DNA of 64,000 bases from Eretmocerus hayati (Eukaryota > Arthropoda > Insecta > Hymenoptera > Aphelinidae), in contig CM056742.1 in the NCBI GenBank assembly GCA_029851415.1, positions 151,223,121 to 151,287,120 of the forward strand, read 5' to 3'. Below the pieces are notes generated by a model. It did no database searches and had not been told where the DNA came from. It saw nothing but the letters and a program-made list of their open reading frames with translations. Shown one piece after another: positions 9,376 through 21,690 of the stretch. Each line of letters starts with the position of its first letter. The first letter of the stretch is position 1. Made by a program: the position numbers and the translations under genes.

Positions 9376-12300
9376 CTGAAAAATGAGAAAAGTTCGCTGA
9401 TAGGAGCAGACAATTCTTGGTAAGGCAAATCTATGGTCACATCCGATGTGTAATGAATTTATGTATTTTTGAGCTACACATTGCATAGCTTCGTTACAAA
9501 ATTAAACGAACACAGATGAGGGCAAGAGAGTGCAGAAATACAGTGAGATTCTCTGAAAATTGGGTAAGATGAGTATGGACAATTGTAATCTGCCCGCGTT
9601 CAAGGTGAAGAAACGGGTCCCGGTGAGACGAAAAAGGTCCAGTTACGCAAATGTTAGGAATTCGTCCGGCGTATTTTTCGGGGATCACTTCGACGTCATT
9701 TTCCAATAAAACCCGAGATTTCTCGCTCGGGGTTACGCAAACGAATACGATGCTTTCAGTTGTCTAAGCTGCCCAGGTCGTTGAAATCTAATAACAGGAA
9801 AAATGTCGATTATGGAGAATAAATCCAGTGAAATCCATTTCTGGTCATCACTGTGCAGATCGTCAAGTACTTTTCAAGTAATTCAAATAGGCTTCTATGT
9901 GGTCTTACCTAATCTTCCAGATGGTTGATATGCAAATAAAGGCGAATTATTCCATTGCAGCGAAGGAACTCATTGGAGAATTAAAGATCTTTTTTGACTG
10001 TCGCTGGTGCGGACAGTGCAGAACTTTTTGATTGGATTCAATCGGCTTTTATGCATTTTTTCATCATTGTTTGATTTACCTCTCTGAGAAACGACTTCGT
10101 GAAGTATCCCAAGAAAAAGAAACATGGCAGATTTTCGGTAAGTAATTGGTTTACTGGGACTAAAACGCCCATCTCTCAAAAATTGTTTACCATTGATAGA
10201 ATTTTCTAACAACCTCAAGATTTCTCTATAATTTCAGTCCAAAAACTGCTGAAGAGTAATGATTCGTTCTGTCGTTGTATGGAAGAATCTGCGTATCTCC
10301 ATAGGGAATCTATTGGAGATACGTGGTTTTCCGTATCACGGCAGCGTTTTTCTGTCATCGTCGTGTATACGTATACCACATTGAACTCATCTACATCGCC
10401 ATAAATTGAAAAAAATTCAATGAATTTTCACAGCAACTGCAAGTGAAATCGCGTAGATATCCCTCAATACTGGACTCATAGACAGCATACATACTATCTC
10501 GGATGTAGTAAATAAAATCCAGGCACGGCATCTAGCAAATTTTGTGGATATTCAGAACCATTTTTTGCTATTTTATACCAAGTTACCGACTGTATCTGTG
10601 CGCGAATTCGGATAATAGGATAACTCGATTCAACTGTGTACGCGGCTCATGTTACTCACGCATATATTTTGATCCTTCTTACAGTTGCCAGTGATTTTCA
10701 AGTGAATTTTTTGCTAAAATCGAGGTTTTCAGCTTTTTTCTCCTCAAAACGAGGAGAAAAATGAAAAAATTTGCTTGATTTGAAAAATCCGAAGAGAAAT
10801 ATTTTCATTTTTGTTGGAAAATAATGCCGAATTCATCTCGAAACATGCCCCAAAGGAATTACTGACGACGCGACTCGACCTTTTTCGACCAACCGGCTCA
10901 CCGTGAGGGAATTTAAACCGATACGAGGCTATTATTGTTGTTGTGACCAGATCCAAAATCAAGCTTTTCCCGAATTTCCATCCAACTCCTTCTAAATTTT
11001 TTCAAATAATTGAATCCCCCCCTCCCGAAATTTGAAAGATTTTACTGAGGCCCACTCGACGTTTGATTCCAATGAAAAGTGCAAAACCCAAGTCGATTTT
11101 CTAAACAAAAGAGAAAACCTTGTCATTGGCCAGACAACAAAGAAAATCACACCAATTCTGAAATAGCCCCGCATCTTTTCATGATTGAGAACTTCAGGAT
11201 TTCATGCTCAAACATCGTCAAACGTCTCTCAACAACATTCGATCTCAAGGCAATAACCAAATTTCAACCCACCCCCCCCCCCCCGAGGTCTAATTCTGAT
11301 TTTCAAGGGTTATTGAATAAGGTTCCGCGGAGAATTGCGATTACATCATTCAGCGACACTTAATTTTCTATTCCCTCAAACGCATGTATCAAGTATTTCT
11401 TGTTGCTTACAATATTAGAGCAAAAAAACTTCAGTCATACGAGCGTAATGTACCTTCCCCTCTCCCTCGCCCACGCAGGTAAGTATTATACTAGACGGAG
11501 AGCGAGCAAGTTCGAGTTCAAGTCTTTGAAAATGATGAATGCCCGGGTGCAAAATCGGTGGCGTACCGGCGGCGCGGCGTTCGTTCCCCGTGGCGCTCTT
11601 TGAATAGGCGAGAGAAATCCGTAGAGGAAATAAGGATGGAAATTCACTTTTCTCGCGGCAGAGGAAGAATTTCATCCCGCGATGTAGTCAGCTCTCTCGG
11701 GAGGCAAAGCTTTCGGCTGTAACAGACTAGGCTGAACAGATAGGTATATGTGTGTACCTATAGAAAGCACGATGCGAGCGCTGAGGGGCAGAGTTCACGT
11801 CATTCAAGCTGAAATTTCATAAAATTTGTACAATTCCCTGTCTGGCTGTGCATGTTATAGCTCGACAGCACCATCTTGCCAAGCTTACAAGGCATCACGA
11901 CAGTGCGCTTCCCAAATTGCCCAGACAGCAATTTTTGTTTGATGTGAATACTGGATTAACGCTGGGCACAGTGTTGCACTAGCAACTGGCGTGAAAAAGA
12001 AACAAATTATATATCAATTTGACATTACACGGTATTGTAGAAGCGGAAAAGGTTCGTTCCGGATGACGACGGTGACTGGAAACGGGGATTGGTTTGTGGT
12101 CCCAAATAGTGATGATATTCCATTGAATCGAAGTCGGAGCTGATCCTTTTCACGGATTATTTGAAAAATGTGTTGCAAGCTGTAAGATGCAATATTTGAG
12201 TATTTTGAGGTCGTTTACATGGAAACTCACCAATGACCAATATAAGTCAGCAAACCAATTTTATCTCATTCCTCTCATATCTAATCATATAGAAGCACAT

Positions 12301-15300
12301 GTCAAAGTCAATTAGATGTTAGTCTTCGAATTCATTCAATTATTCACAATCCTAACGAGTCGTGGGTCAAAGAAAATTTCTTTGTTACTCATATAACATT
12401 TGTAAGACAGGTATAGCTTCATCACAGAAGAAGGTATTTCACGAATTCATAAAATAAGGATGATCCTCCAACTGCTCCTAATAATTTTGCGGGTAAGAAT
12501 TGAACAGCGGGTTGGTTCTATTTACTACCAAAATCTGAGAAACTCTTGATAATCAGATTTACCTCATTCTGATTGTCCAAATCATATAGTTTCGAACCAT
12601 CATTCCCATCAAGCAATTTTCAATGTCTGGCGTTGATGAAATATGCCACGATTCTGCTCTGTGAAGTCGTATTTCTCACTCCAGGAATGGGAACCAATCG
12701 AGTTTATCGACAAAATGATGTTTCTTTACACAAGAATTTGGATGCTTGGGGAATTCCGAGTCTTTCAAAATCTGTATCCTTCCTCGTCACTTTACGCCAT
12801 TCCTAGATTTGCTTGATGGAAATGATTGCTTGAGACTATCCATAGTCCCGAACAATTATATCCACCATTAGACTACAGTCTAAGCGAACAAGTGAATCTA
12901 CTGATCGGGAGTTCCTCGGTCTGTGAGTAGGTAGGAGAAGAGTTGAATCGCTGCTTGATTCGTGTCCACGTAAATTATTAGGGGCAGTTACGGGATGCTC
13001 CTTACTTCATAATTAATTTCCTTCTTTCGGCTTTCTTTGACACTATAATTTGTATATTCACAAACAATCCACAGCTGTCTTTCGAAATCCGTGAGTGACA
13101 TCAGAAATTCGAGTTCATTCTTATTGATCAACTATATTTTTGTTCTTTCTAGTTTTACTCTTGCATCTCTTCAAGTAATTCGGCCAATCATCGATTGACT
13201 TTAAGATGAGCTCTCACGCAACTAAATATGTAAAAAATGAAACAAAACCGGCTCGCTAGTTTACAATGGTCACCAAATTCCCGTCCAAGCGACCATATAG
13301 TATTCACAAATATTGCACCCCTCAGCACGTAGTTCACTTTTTAAATGATTTATAAGAAGGATCAGCTCCAATTTTATTTTATAAAATATCATCACCATTT
13401 TCAAAACGATTCATTTGACGCGAAATTTTTCTCGCTTTCGAAACACCGTGACTAACGGTCAATGTTCGCTCTTATCGATACCATTAGGAGTTGAAGATGC
13501 GACGGCATCACATACGACTCTGAATAGATTGTAAACTGGAGTGACTTGGCACACATTTGGATTGATTTTGACACCACCTTGCATTTGGTCTAACTCTTGA
13601 CTAGCTTAAGTGATTTTGCCGCTCGTTCCGTCGATTTGTGCGGTATTCCGGGACGGTATTTTGGGGCCAAAAATGCAACGGGGAGTGCTGTGGTTCAAAA
13701 AATTATTTCAGTCCCAGACGAGTTTCAGCGGATCGGGAGTTAATTTCCACTCATTTGGGTACAAAAGGGGGAGTATCTAGAGCTACGTATCCCAAAATTG
13801 AAGCCAGACGAAGATATGCCAAGTTTAAGAGGTTGCGGGGGGAACGGAAAGGACAGGGACGGAATGAACGTGTCGACTCAAAAATTATTCCTACGACTCG
13901 ACATCTGATCGTAAACTTTTTCACGCATAGATTGGCTCTAATGCAACCAAATACAACAATAAAATGTGTTTTACATAGCAACATAGTGCGCTAGGGAAGA
14001 GCACAGCATGGGGGCGGAAAAGACAAAAAATTTTGTACGCCATTCTGAAATGACGTTTACATACCTAGTGCGCTCGGCTGAGGATGGTAGTTTTCGGCTA
14101 GTGTCAGGGTTCTTAGATGACGATCTCTTTGGTTAAAAAGACCTCGTAGATGATCGGGGACTTCGCCGACCTAATTAGTGCTGGGCGAGCAATTCTGGTT
14201 TAAACCCATCTTCAAAATGTCGGATGTCCGTGCGCGAACTAAGCATGTAAATTTGACTCGCAAAGTAGTGGATTATATTGTTTTAAACATCCCAAGTTGA
14301 AGCGCATAGCTACACATAAGGGTTTTTCACTCTGCATGTGCGTCGTAATGAATTCAAAAGTCCAAGTTCGGTTTACCACAGGGGACGGAATAGACATTTC
14401 GACCCTTTATCAGGCACTACAAAATATGGGGACGTTAGAATCGTCTCAAAAACTATTAACATAGTTGTGCACCAATAGAATACACCCCGAAAAACTGCTA
14501 CAGTGCACATTCCAACCTTTAGGAACTTTGAAACGGGAAATCCCACTTTCGACGGAATCACTCATATGATGCTGTAAGACTCATTCAGCAGCTAAAAGAT
14601 CGTCACTCAACATTAGCTCATTCAAAAGCGATAAAAGAAAGGGCTAAAAGTCGCTCGGAATTCGCTGAAGCTAACCCAGTTTAAATGACGTGTCATGAAT
14701 CTTCCACATGGTATATATTATTTCATTGAGGTAGTCCCATGCGTTCATTAGTCCCTCGCGTAACAACAATTCAAGATTTTTAAAAGACAACTATAAGCCC
14801 ACATTACTTTTGCTAGAATTGGTGTAAATCGATCTCAGCACGCGCGGCCCAAATACAAACGATAAATCAGCAACAAAATCCTGCGGGACTGCAACTGTCA
14901 ACATCTAATATCAACAACTCCTGAAATAATTGAACATCAAGGCAATTTTGACGCATTCACACGCCAACTGCAAAGTCCCTCGAGAATTACTCTAGATATT
15001 CATATTACATTCCGAGATATACTAGACCTATTTGTTGGCCCTTCTCAGTTCTATTGCAAGCTCGAGGGGAATGAAAAATTAAAAGATCGCCGTGCGAAAA
15101 CATAGGGGTAGGTATATCACATGATATACGTGAGCGTTTGCGTCGACGCACAAGGAAGCTGTATTTGATACGAAACGGTTTGCAAGAGCGAATACCGTCT
15201 AAGCTCAAGCTTTGGGCGTAAATAATTCAAAACGGCTGCGCCTTGCGTGTATGATGTATGGCGTTAGAGCAATGGGATACCTTATACTAGGGTGCGGGTG

Positions 15301-15697
15301 GTGTACGTATTGCATTGAGATGCCCCAAGCCTAGAACGCCTCCTGCAGACTAGACGGCTATCCATCCTTGTGCAGACCCATTCCCTGACTCACTTCGGAC
15401 AGTGCATAGCACCATGTTTCTCTAGCGTATAGTCCTCAGGGAATTTTGCTCGTTTCCCATTGCTTCTTTACAGGCTATACAAGATAAGGTGTACATACTT
15501 TGTACAGCGCGTAACAAAACTTCTACAATTTTTTATTTTAGCGTGCATGGAAGTCGTGGATCTCAATTTATTTGAAAAATTCGGGTACATATTACTTTAG
15601 GATACACCCTGGTATACATGCTATTCCACTTTGACGATAGTTGATCATTCTTTTGTTACTTTTTGAGTGGTCACAGATTATTATTATATTAAGAGAC
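9376..15697. other. 6.3 kb with no supported gene
   Basis: I see scattered short open frames only. A GC-rich patch around 11,440-11,700 contains a perfect donor-like CACGCAGGTAAGTATTA (exon edge 11,479), which could end a 5' exon of a + strand gene, but no partner exon was found. A poly-C run lies at 11,272-11,284. A 10-bp-stem hairpin occurs at 10,292-10,323. Confidence 0.5.
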
Positions 15698-15812
15698 ACA
15701 AGGTGCCTATTCCCCCACGGAATCCCTATATCAGGGTTGCCAACATAAAATCGAATCAGTGTTGCCAACTTGACGGCACGAAAAGTCCCTAGACCAGGTC
15801 AAATGTCCCTAG
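15698..15812 (+). repeat. Left member of a wide inverted pair (GTTGCCAAC repeat)
   Basis: The sequence ACAAGGTGCC...AGGGTTGCCAACAT...GTGTTGCCAACTTGACG...GTCCCTAG recurs inverted at 36,632-36,747 with roughly 80% identity by eye. GGTTGCCAAC words are common near ends of insect transposons. The pair could be two solo copies or the termini of one 21-kb element. Confidence 0.6.
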
Positions 15813-17087
15813 ATTTTTCCGCGATGTATAGAACACGTGTTTGAGTGTCGTTTACGTATTTTTGACGTATTTTTGAGTTTTTTATATGTATTTCCGATTC
15901 AATTTATATGTATTTATACGTTGATATTATATATTCGATTTGCTGCTAATTCTTGCCGTGAAGACGGTCGCTGATCGGTCTCACGGAGCCCTTTCGAACA
16001 CTGCCCAAGCTTCCGAATCCGTTGGCGAAGGTTAGGAGCAATCGATTTTTATGTGTTTCGTTTATCTATTTTCGTATGAAGTGCATGCTAGGAGTCATTT
16101 TATGGCGTATTTTAGTGAAGCGTATTAGAAAATTCGAGACACCGCCATTTTCAACATCGAAGGTAGCCGAGTAACTTTTTACGGTTGACAAGGCCGCCTC
16201 ACTTTCAGATGTGAATTAATTTTGGTGTTCGAGTTAGCTTTATTTAATGGTTTTCATTTTAATTTTTTGTTAGAGATAGATCGATCCGCATGAGTATTGG
16301 TTGATTTCGAATGAAATAAGTGATAGAGTGACGATGAAGTCGAATCGTACTGACAAAGTGATGGAATGTTGAAGATCGAGAGGTTGTTATTTCGTTGATT
16401 TTGAATATATGATACATACGAATGGATTTCAAATTTTTGAAACTTTTTTGAATATATTCGAGGAATTTTTTATTTGACTTTGAAGATGATGATTTTCGTA
16501 TTTCTACTCATACCGAGTGTGAACCTACGTAATACTTTGGAATTTTTAAATTTATTTCTATTTCGAGGAGAAATTCCACGTTCTTTTGAAATTCGAACTT
16601 ATGAAAATATGAAAAGAGAAGCGGTTCACGTCTATCTCGCATGCTGATATTAGAGGACGTCATTTCATATGGGGGAGCGGTTGAGAGAATTCTTTTGATC
16701 AGTTTATGATTCAAGTGATTTTCATAAGATTTAGGGATAGATAATTGACATTGAGGAACGGTATCGTATAGAGTATTAGGAATGACTTTTGTAAATGAAT
16801 CCAATACCACTGGCTTGATGCAATCGTCAGGGGAAAATTGAATTGATGCATTGTTATGGTTTTTGCTACGCGATCATCAAGATTAATTATTGGGAATTCA
16901 TTCAACAGGGAAGTTCTTTGTTTTCATATTAAGCATTTATGTCGCAAGATTTGAATTTTTGAGAAGTCTCTGATTGGATGGAATGACCTCGATATTCATC
17001 ATCCTCGTTTTGTGTTTATGATGTGAAATTGAGTTGAAACTGGGGAGTGTTTTATGTTCAGAGTGAAAATGTAACTCTTCATCACAG

Positions 17088-17202
17088 AGGTTGAAGGAGA
17101 CATGATCCGATGAGACTGACCCTTCGATTTGGTTTACCAGTGTCGGGACCAAAGCGGCGCTCAGATCAGAGGAAATCCAGCAACATGCTTCCGAAGAGTG
17201 GC
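17088..17202 (+). other. 115-bp conserved core, unit 1 (exon-like)
   Basis: This is the best conserved block of the array. It is preceded by TTCATCACAG and followed by GTTAGT. All four copies (17,088-17,202; 18,116-18,230; 19,139-19,253; 26,384-26,498) are exactly 115 bp without indels. In unit 4 the flanks have diverged heavily while the core differs at only about six to eight positions and carries a perfect GTAAGT donor. It may be an exon of a non-coding or unknown transcript on +. The minus-strand frame is also open across the core, so strand is not certain. Confidence 0.45.
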
Positions 17203-18115
17203 GTTAGTATTGTGTTGTTGTTTCACAATAGCTGGGCAACAGGGAGTCACACTCTGTCGCACTCGGGAATGAGAAACCCAACTCCCATATGAGCCAAGGC
17301 ATCATGTGCTGTTGCAACTCGTAAAAGTGTGGTGTGGTATTTTCGAGTGAGTATGACGAGGAAGGATGAGTTGAATATATTTCTCATCAGAAAAGCTTTG
17401 AATTGGATCCTGTTGATAAAAGTCACGTGAATGTATTTACTTTTTGATGAAATTGGGACAATGACTTTATTTTGTCAAGTGATAGTGGATTCATATTTAT
17501 TTTTCCAAATGATTCGTAATTTAATGCAATTTGAGCTGGAATCGGTTTTTAAAATTTCCCAATCTATTCAAAAATTCAGTTATACCCTTTCTGGAAATTT
17601 GTAGAAATCTAATGATGATTAGAATATTTTCTGACTTGAAATTGAAAGAATGTTCAATTAAAGATGGTATGCTTACATTAGAGGGCGTCATTTTATATTG
17701 GGGAGTGGTTGAGAGAATTCTCTGGACCAGTTTACGATTTAAGTAATTTTCATGAGATTTAGGGATAGATGATTGACATTGAGGAACGGTATCGTATAGA
17801 GTATTAGAAATGACTTTTATAAATGAATCCAACATCACTCGCTTGATGCAATCGTGAGGGAAGAATTGAATTGATGCATTGTGATGGTTTCTGCTACGCG
17901 GTCATTAAGATTAATTATTGGGAATTCATTCATCAGGGAAGTTCTTTGTTTTCATATTGAGCATTTACGTCGCAAGATTTGAATTTTTGAGAAGTCTTTG
18001 ATTGAATGGAATGACCTCGATATTCATCATCCTCGTTTTGTGTTTATGATGTGAAATTGAGTTGAAACTGGGGAGTGTTTTATGTTCAGAGTGAAAATGT
18101 AACTCTTCATCACAG

Positions 18116-18230
18116 AGGTTGAAGGAGACATGATCCGATGAGACTGACCCGTCGATTTGGTTTACCAGTGTCGGGACCAAAGCGGCGCTCAGATCAGAGG
18201 AAATCCAGCAACATGCTTCCGAAGAGTGGC
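18116..18230 (+). other. 115-bp conserved core, unit 2
   Basis: Same block as in unit 1, with CACAG before and GTTAGT after. Confidence 0.45.
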
Positions 18231-19138
18231 GTTAGTATTGTGTTGTTGTTTCACAATAGCTGGGCAACAGGGAGTCACACTCTGTCGCACTCGGGAATGA
18301 GAAACCCAACTCCCATATGAGCCAAGGCATCATGTGCTGTTGCAACTCGTAAAAGTGTGGTGTGGTATTTTCGAGTGAGTATAACGAGGATGAGTTGAAT
18401 ATATTTCTCATCAGAGAAGCTTTGAATTGGATCCTGTTGATAAAAATCACGTGAATGTATTTACTTTTTGATGAAATTTGGACAATGACTTTATTTTGTC
18501 AAGTGATAGTGGATTCATATTCTTTTCTCTAAATGATTCGTAATTCGATCCAATCTGAGCTAGAATCGGTTTTTAAAATTTCCTGATCTATTCAAATATT
18601 CGGTGATGCTTTTTCTGGAAATTTGTAGAAATCTAATGATGATTAGAATATTTTCTGACTTGAGATTGAAAGAATGTTCAATTAAAGATTGTATGTTTAC
18701 ATTAGAGGGCGTCATTTTCATTGGGGAGTGGTTGAGAGAATTCTCTGGACCAGTTTATCATTTAAGTAATTTTCATGAGATTTAGGGATAGATAATTGAC
18801 ATTGAGGAACGGTATCGTATAGAGTATTAAAAATGACTTTTATAAATGAATCCAATATCACTCGCTTGATGCAATCGTGAGGGAAGAATTGAATTGATGC
18901 ATTGTGATGGTTTCTGCTACGCGGTCATTAAGATTAATTATTGGGAATTCATTCATCAGGGAAGTTCTTTGTTTTCATATTGAGCATTTACGTCGCAAGA
19001 TTCGAATTTTTGAGGAGTCTTCGATTCGATGAAATGACTTCGATATCCATCATCCTCGATTTGTGTTTATGATGTGGAATTGAGTTGAAACTGGGGAGTG
19101 TTTTATGTTCAGAGTGAAATTGTAACTCTTCATCACAG

Positions 19139-19253
19139 AGGTTGAAGGAGACATGATCCGATGAGACTGACCCGTCGATTTGGTTTACCAGTGTCGGGAC
19201 CAAAGCGGCGCTCAGATCAGAGGAAATCCAGCAACATGCTTCCGAAGAGTCGC
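19139..19253 (+). other. 115-bp conserved core, unit 3
   Basis: Same block as in unit 1, with GTTAGT after. It lies about 100 bp left of the LTR insertion. Confidence 0.45.
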
Positions 19254-19354
19254 GTTAGTATTGTGTTGTTGTTTTACAATAGCTGGGCAACAGGGAGTCA
19301 CTCTCTGTCGCACTCGGGAATGAGAAACCCAACTCCCATATGAGCCAAGACATC

Positions 19355-19358
19355 ATGT
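19355..19358. other. Target-site duplication ATGT (left)
   Basis: The partner is at 25,373-25,376. Removing the element and one copy restores the sequence seen in tandem units 1 and 2. Confidence 0.9.
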
Positions 19359-19489
19359 TGTGAGGGTACAAATGTAGGCTCTGGATCTCGGGGGAGAGCC
19401 GGATGAATGTTTAGGATTCGGGATACCTCGATAGAGGTGTGCGTATATTCATGGATTAATATTAGACTTCGTATTTTATTTTCTCGTTC

Positions 19490-19538
19490 GATTTCCACCC
19501 CCACGCGGGTACTTAGGGCCTCGTGACTGATGGAAATC
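19490..19538. promoter_or_regulatory. LTR hairpin 1 with apical TACTTAGG
   Basis: Outer stem GATTTCCA/TGGAAATC; inner pairs CACG/CGTG and GG/CC around the loop. The copy in the other LTR is at 23,914-23,962. Confidence 0.7.
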
Positions 19539-19553
19539 TCCCGAAATTTTTAT

Positions 19554-19615
19554 GATTTTCGCAGAAGAACGAGATGAGTACTTAGGCTCATCCGCGTGAT
19601 CGTTCTACGGAAATC
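19554..19615. promoter_or_regulatory. LTR hairpin 2 with apical TACTTAGG
   Basis: Outer stem GATTTTCG/CGGAAATC, middle AGAACGA/TCGTTCT, inner GATGAG/CTCATC. The copy in the other LTR is at 23,978-24,039. Confidence 0.7.
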
Positions 19616-19643
19616 ACTGGAGCTATAAGTGCGAATTTTATTA

Positions 19644-19710
19644 CCTGGATAGTCATAAAGGATAGTTGTGGGTACTTAGGGCCACAAACTCATCAGTTAT
19701 GATACCCAGG
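19644..19710. promoter_or_regulatory. LTR hairpin 3 with apical TACTTAGG
   Basis: Outer CCTGG/CCAGG, middle TCATAA/TTATGA, inner TTGTGG/CCACAA. The copy in the other LTR is at 24,068-24,134. Confidence 0.7.
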
Positions 19711-19795
19711 CTTAAATCTCCAGAATCCCACAAACCATGATGAATAATTAAATTTATCAGACTTGTAGGATAACTGAGATCTGTATCGTTGAATC

Positions 19796-19856
19796 AGGCA
19801 ATTGCTTCTTGGTGAGTCCGGGTACTTAGGGCCGAACTACCCCCAAGAGATTGCCT
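19796..19856. promoter_or_regulatory. LTR hairpin 4 with apical TACTTAGG
   Basis: Outer AGGCAAT/ATTGCCT, middle CTTGG/CCAAG, inner AGT.CGG/CCG.ACT. The copy in the other LTR is at 24,220-24,280. Confidence 0.7.
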
Positions 19857-20948
19857 AGGAACTGTATCGAGGTCATGCATTTGATTTTCAAGAGAAAAAC
19901 ACATATATATTCTATCTCATATAAGAATTGTACCATTTATTGTGATTCTCAATACATTTATCTTATTGGAAAGCTAGAGTTTCAAGCTCGATACAGCTCA
20001 CGAATTCAACTGAGCATAAACCTCCCGCAATGGGCCAACGAGCCTGTATTTATACCTGGAACTCTAGCTGTACAATATATCTATATCGTGATTAGATGAC
20101 TGAATAGATTATCGAACATTCTCAAAAACAATATTTCATTGGAAAAATGATATTAATTGAGCAGTTTCGTGAAATTTGCATACAATATTTGATTCATCAT
20201 CTCAAAAGGAGATAAATTCAACGTAAAACTCAGATTGATTTATTTTATATTTATTGCTAGAAACAAAAAGATAAATTCCTGGAACTTTCTAGAAGCACGT
20301 CGCTTTTCATCTAATTTGAGATTTAATGGAAATCAAGAGAAAAATTGAGTTCTTCTTATATCGGGCTATTCTAGTCATCGATAATTCCATTTTGAAAAGA
20401 GCTATTTTACTCACAAATACATTTTGCAATGAATATTTACAATATTTACAACAAATCTGATTTTGAGCCTATTTTCCTTTAAATGAAGAATTTTGTGATA
20501 GATTACACTTTTTCAGAGTATAAATGAAATGATACATCAAGAAAGTAAAAATAAAAAATCGTTGTTGTTTTTTAACAAGAATATTTAGTGTGCAAAATAA
20601 AATAAACAAGCAAAATCAACTTGTTCTCAAAAGTGTCTATATACATCTTGTAGCTCAGAAAATGAGCTTTATCATAACAAAAGAAAGATTACGATTTCAT
20701 GAAGTTTCATATAAGAAATTCCTCATAGAAATTCATAGAATATTCTTGAGTTTCTATGTATGAGTATATACATATTTACGTCTTAGTGTGTGTCTATTCA
20801 CCACGCGTGACACTAAAAGGAAAGCAAACATCTGCCTTATCGGCTCTAATACGCGCGAAGATTTGAATGCTATATACCGCCTCAATAGCACGTGTATTTT
20901 GGAGATTGATAAATGAAAAATTAAAATTTTGGGGTTATGGCACTCACA

Positions 20949-20959
20949 TGCCCCCCATT
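20949..20959 (-). promoter_or_regulatory. Polypurine tract
   Basis: On - it reads AATGGGGGGCA immediately before the 3' LTR, the expected position for plus-strand primer formation. Confidence 0.7.
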
Positions 20960-21016
20960 AAAATTTGTATTTCCGTTATGCGAAATGAAAATTTTAATCA
21001 ATAAAGTGACATTTCG

Positions 21017-21690
21017 TTAACTCAAAATTTTAATACTGTTCAATGCGGAGTTCCATTCAACACTTGTGCCCCCCACTGCCCTTTTAAATCGGGTGTGCTT
21101 GCGGATATGGTTGATGGCCGTCTCTTCGAGAACGTGGCTCCGATTATCCTCACGCTGCTCGATTGTTTCAGTGGGTGGTGCAAATGGAATTGGGATATCT
21201 TCTCCCGAAAGTAATTTATTTTTGCCTGCCTCCAAAGTGAGTTCTGAGATTTTGGATTCTTCTTCATGTGGGTTTAAATTCACTCCACTATAAATCTTTT
21301 GATTTTTTTCCTCCCGATCCTTATGATCGTTTGAGGGTGATTTTTCAAAAGCAGAGCCTCCATTTAGTAGGTTGCTCGGGTGAGGCAAGACTGCTTCTTT
21401 ATTTGAGAGCGAGTCTGACTCGGTTGCACATTTTGTGCAGGTTGTATCACTCGATTTCTGAGTTTGATACGGATTTTGATTTTGATTGAATTCCTTAATC
21501 TCTTGAATCGGAAGTGTTATAATTGGATGGGTCGAGGACCTGGTTTTGTATCCACCACCCTGTAGTTTTTTGGGAGGACAAGCGTTTGGGTTGAATTCTA
21601 TATCTCCAGTTGCACCTTGCCTTTTGTCAAATTGACAATTATTTTGTGGGTCCGAGAAACAAGATGCAACTACTGCACGTTTCCCGGATC
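21017..21690 (-). CDS. LTR element second ORF, in -1 frame after gag
   Basis: Open in the -1 frame from the slippery site (about 21,690) to TAA at 21,017, roughly 220 residues. It would be expressed as a gag fusion. Visible features are a low-complexity Asn/Gln stretch (KEFNQNQNPYQTQKS), a Cys pair (TTCTKCATES) and a basic end (HIRKHTRFKRAVGG). No protease DTG/DSG, RT YXDD or integrase HHCC/DDE motif is visible, so this replaces rather than encodes pol. The family is not recognised. An internal Met at 21,386 could allow independent translation, but no initiation signal was seen. Confidence 0.55.

Larger units (their letters stand above)
19359..20948 (-). repeat. 3' LTR (left copy)
   Basis: 1590 bp. 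On - it reads TGTGAGTGCCATAACC ... TTTGTACCCTCACA. It contains four hairpins with a shared apical sequence (listed separately). The open frame at 19,851-20,099 is repeated exactly in the other LTR and has no recognisable product. Confidence 0.92.

Noticed and set aside
11839..11929. CTGTCTGGC...GCCCAGACAG inverted words as a possible MITE
   Set aside because: Only about 9-10 bp pair, the interior is unrelated and no target duplication was seen.
13638..13994. 118-codon frame on +
   Set aside because: No domain, an antisense frame of similar size, and no splice or promoter context.
16508..19203. 60-105-codon frames on - repeated in the 1-kb array
   Set aside because: Differences between units are mostly amino-acid replacements, unit 3 gains a stop and unit 4 loses the frame. 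I could not support coding, although fast-evolving secreted proteins are not fully excluded.
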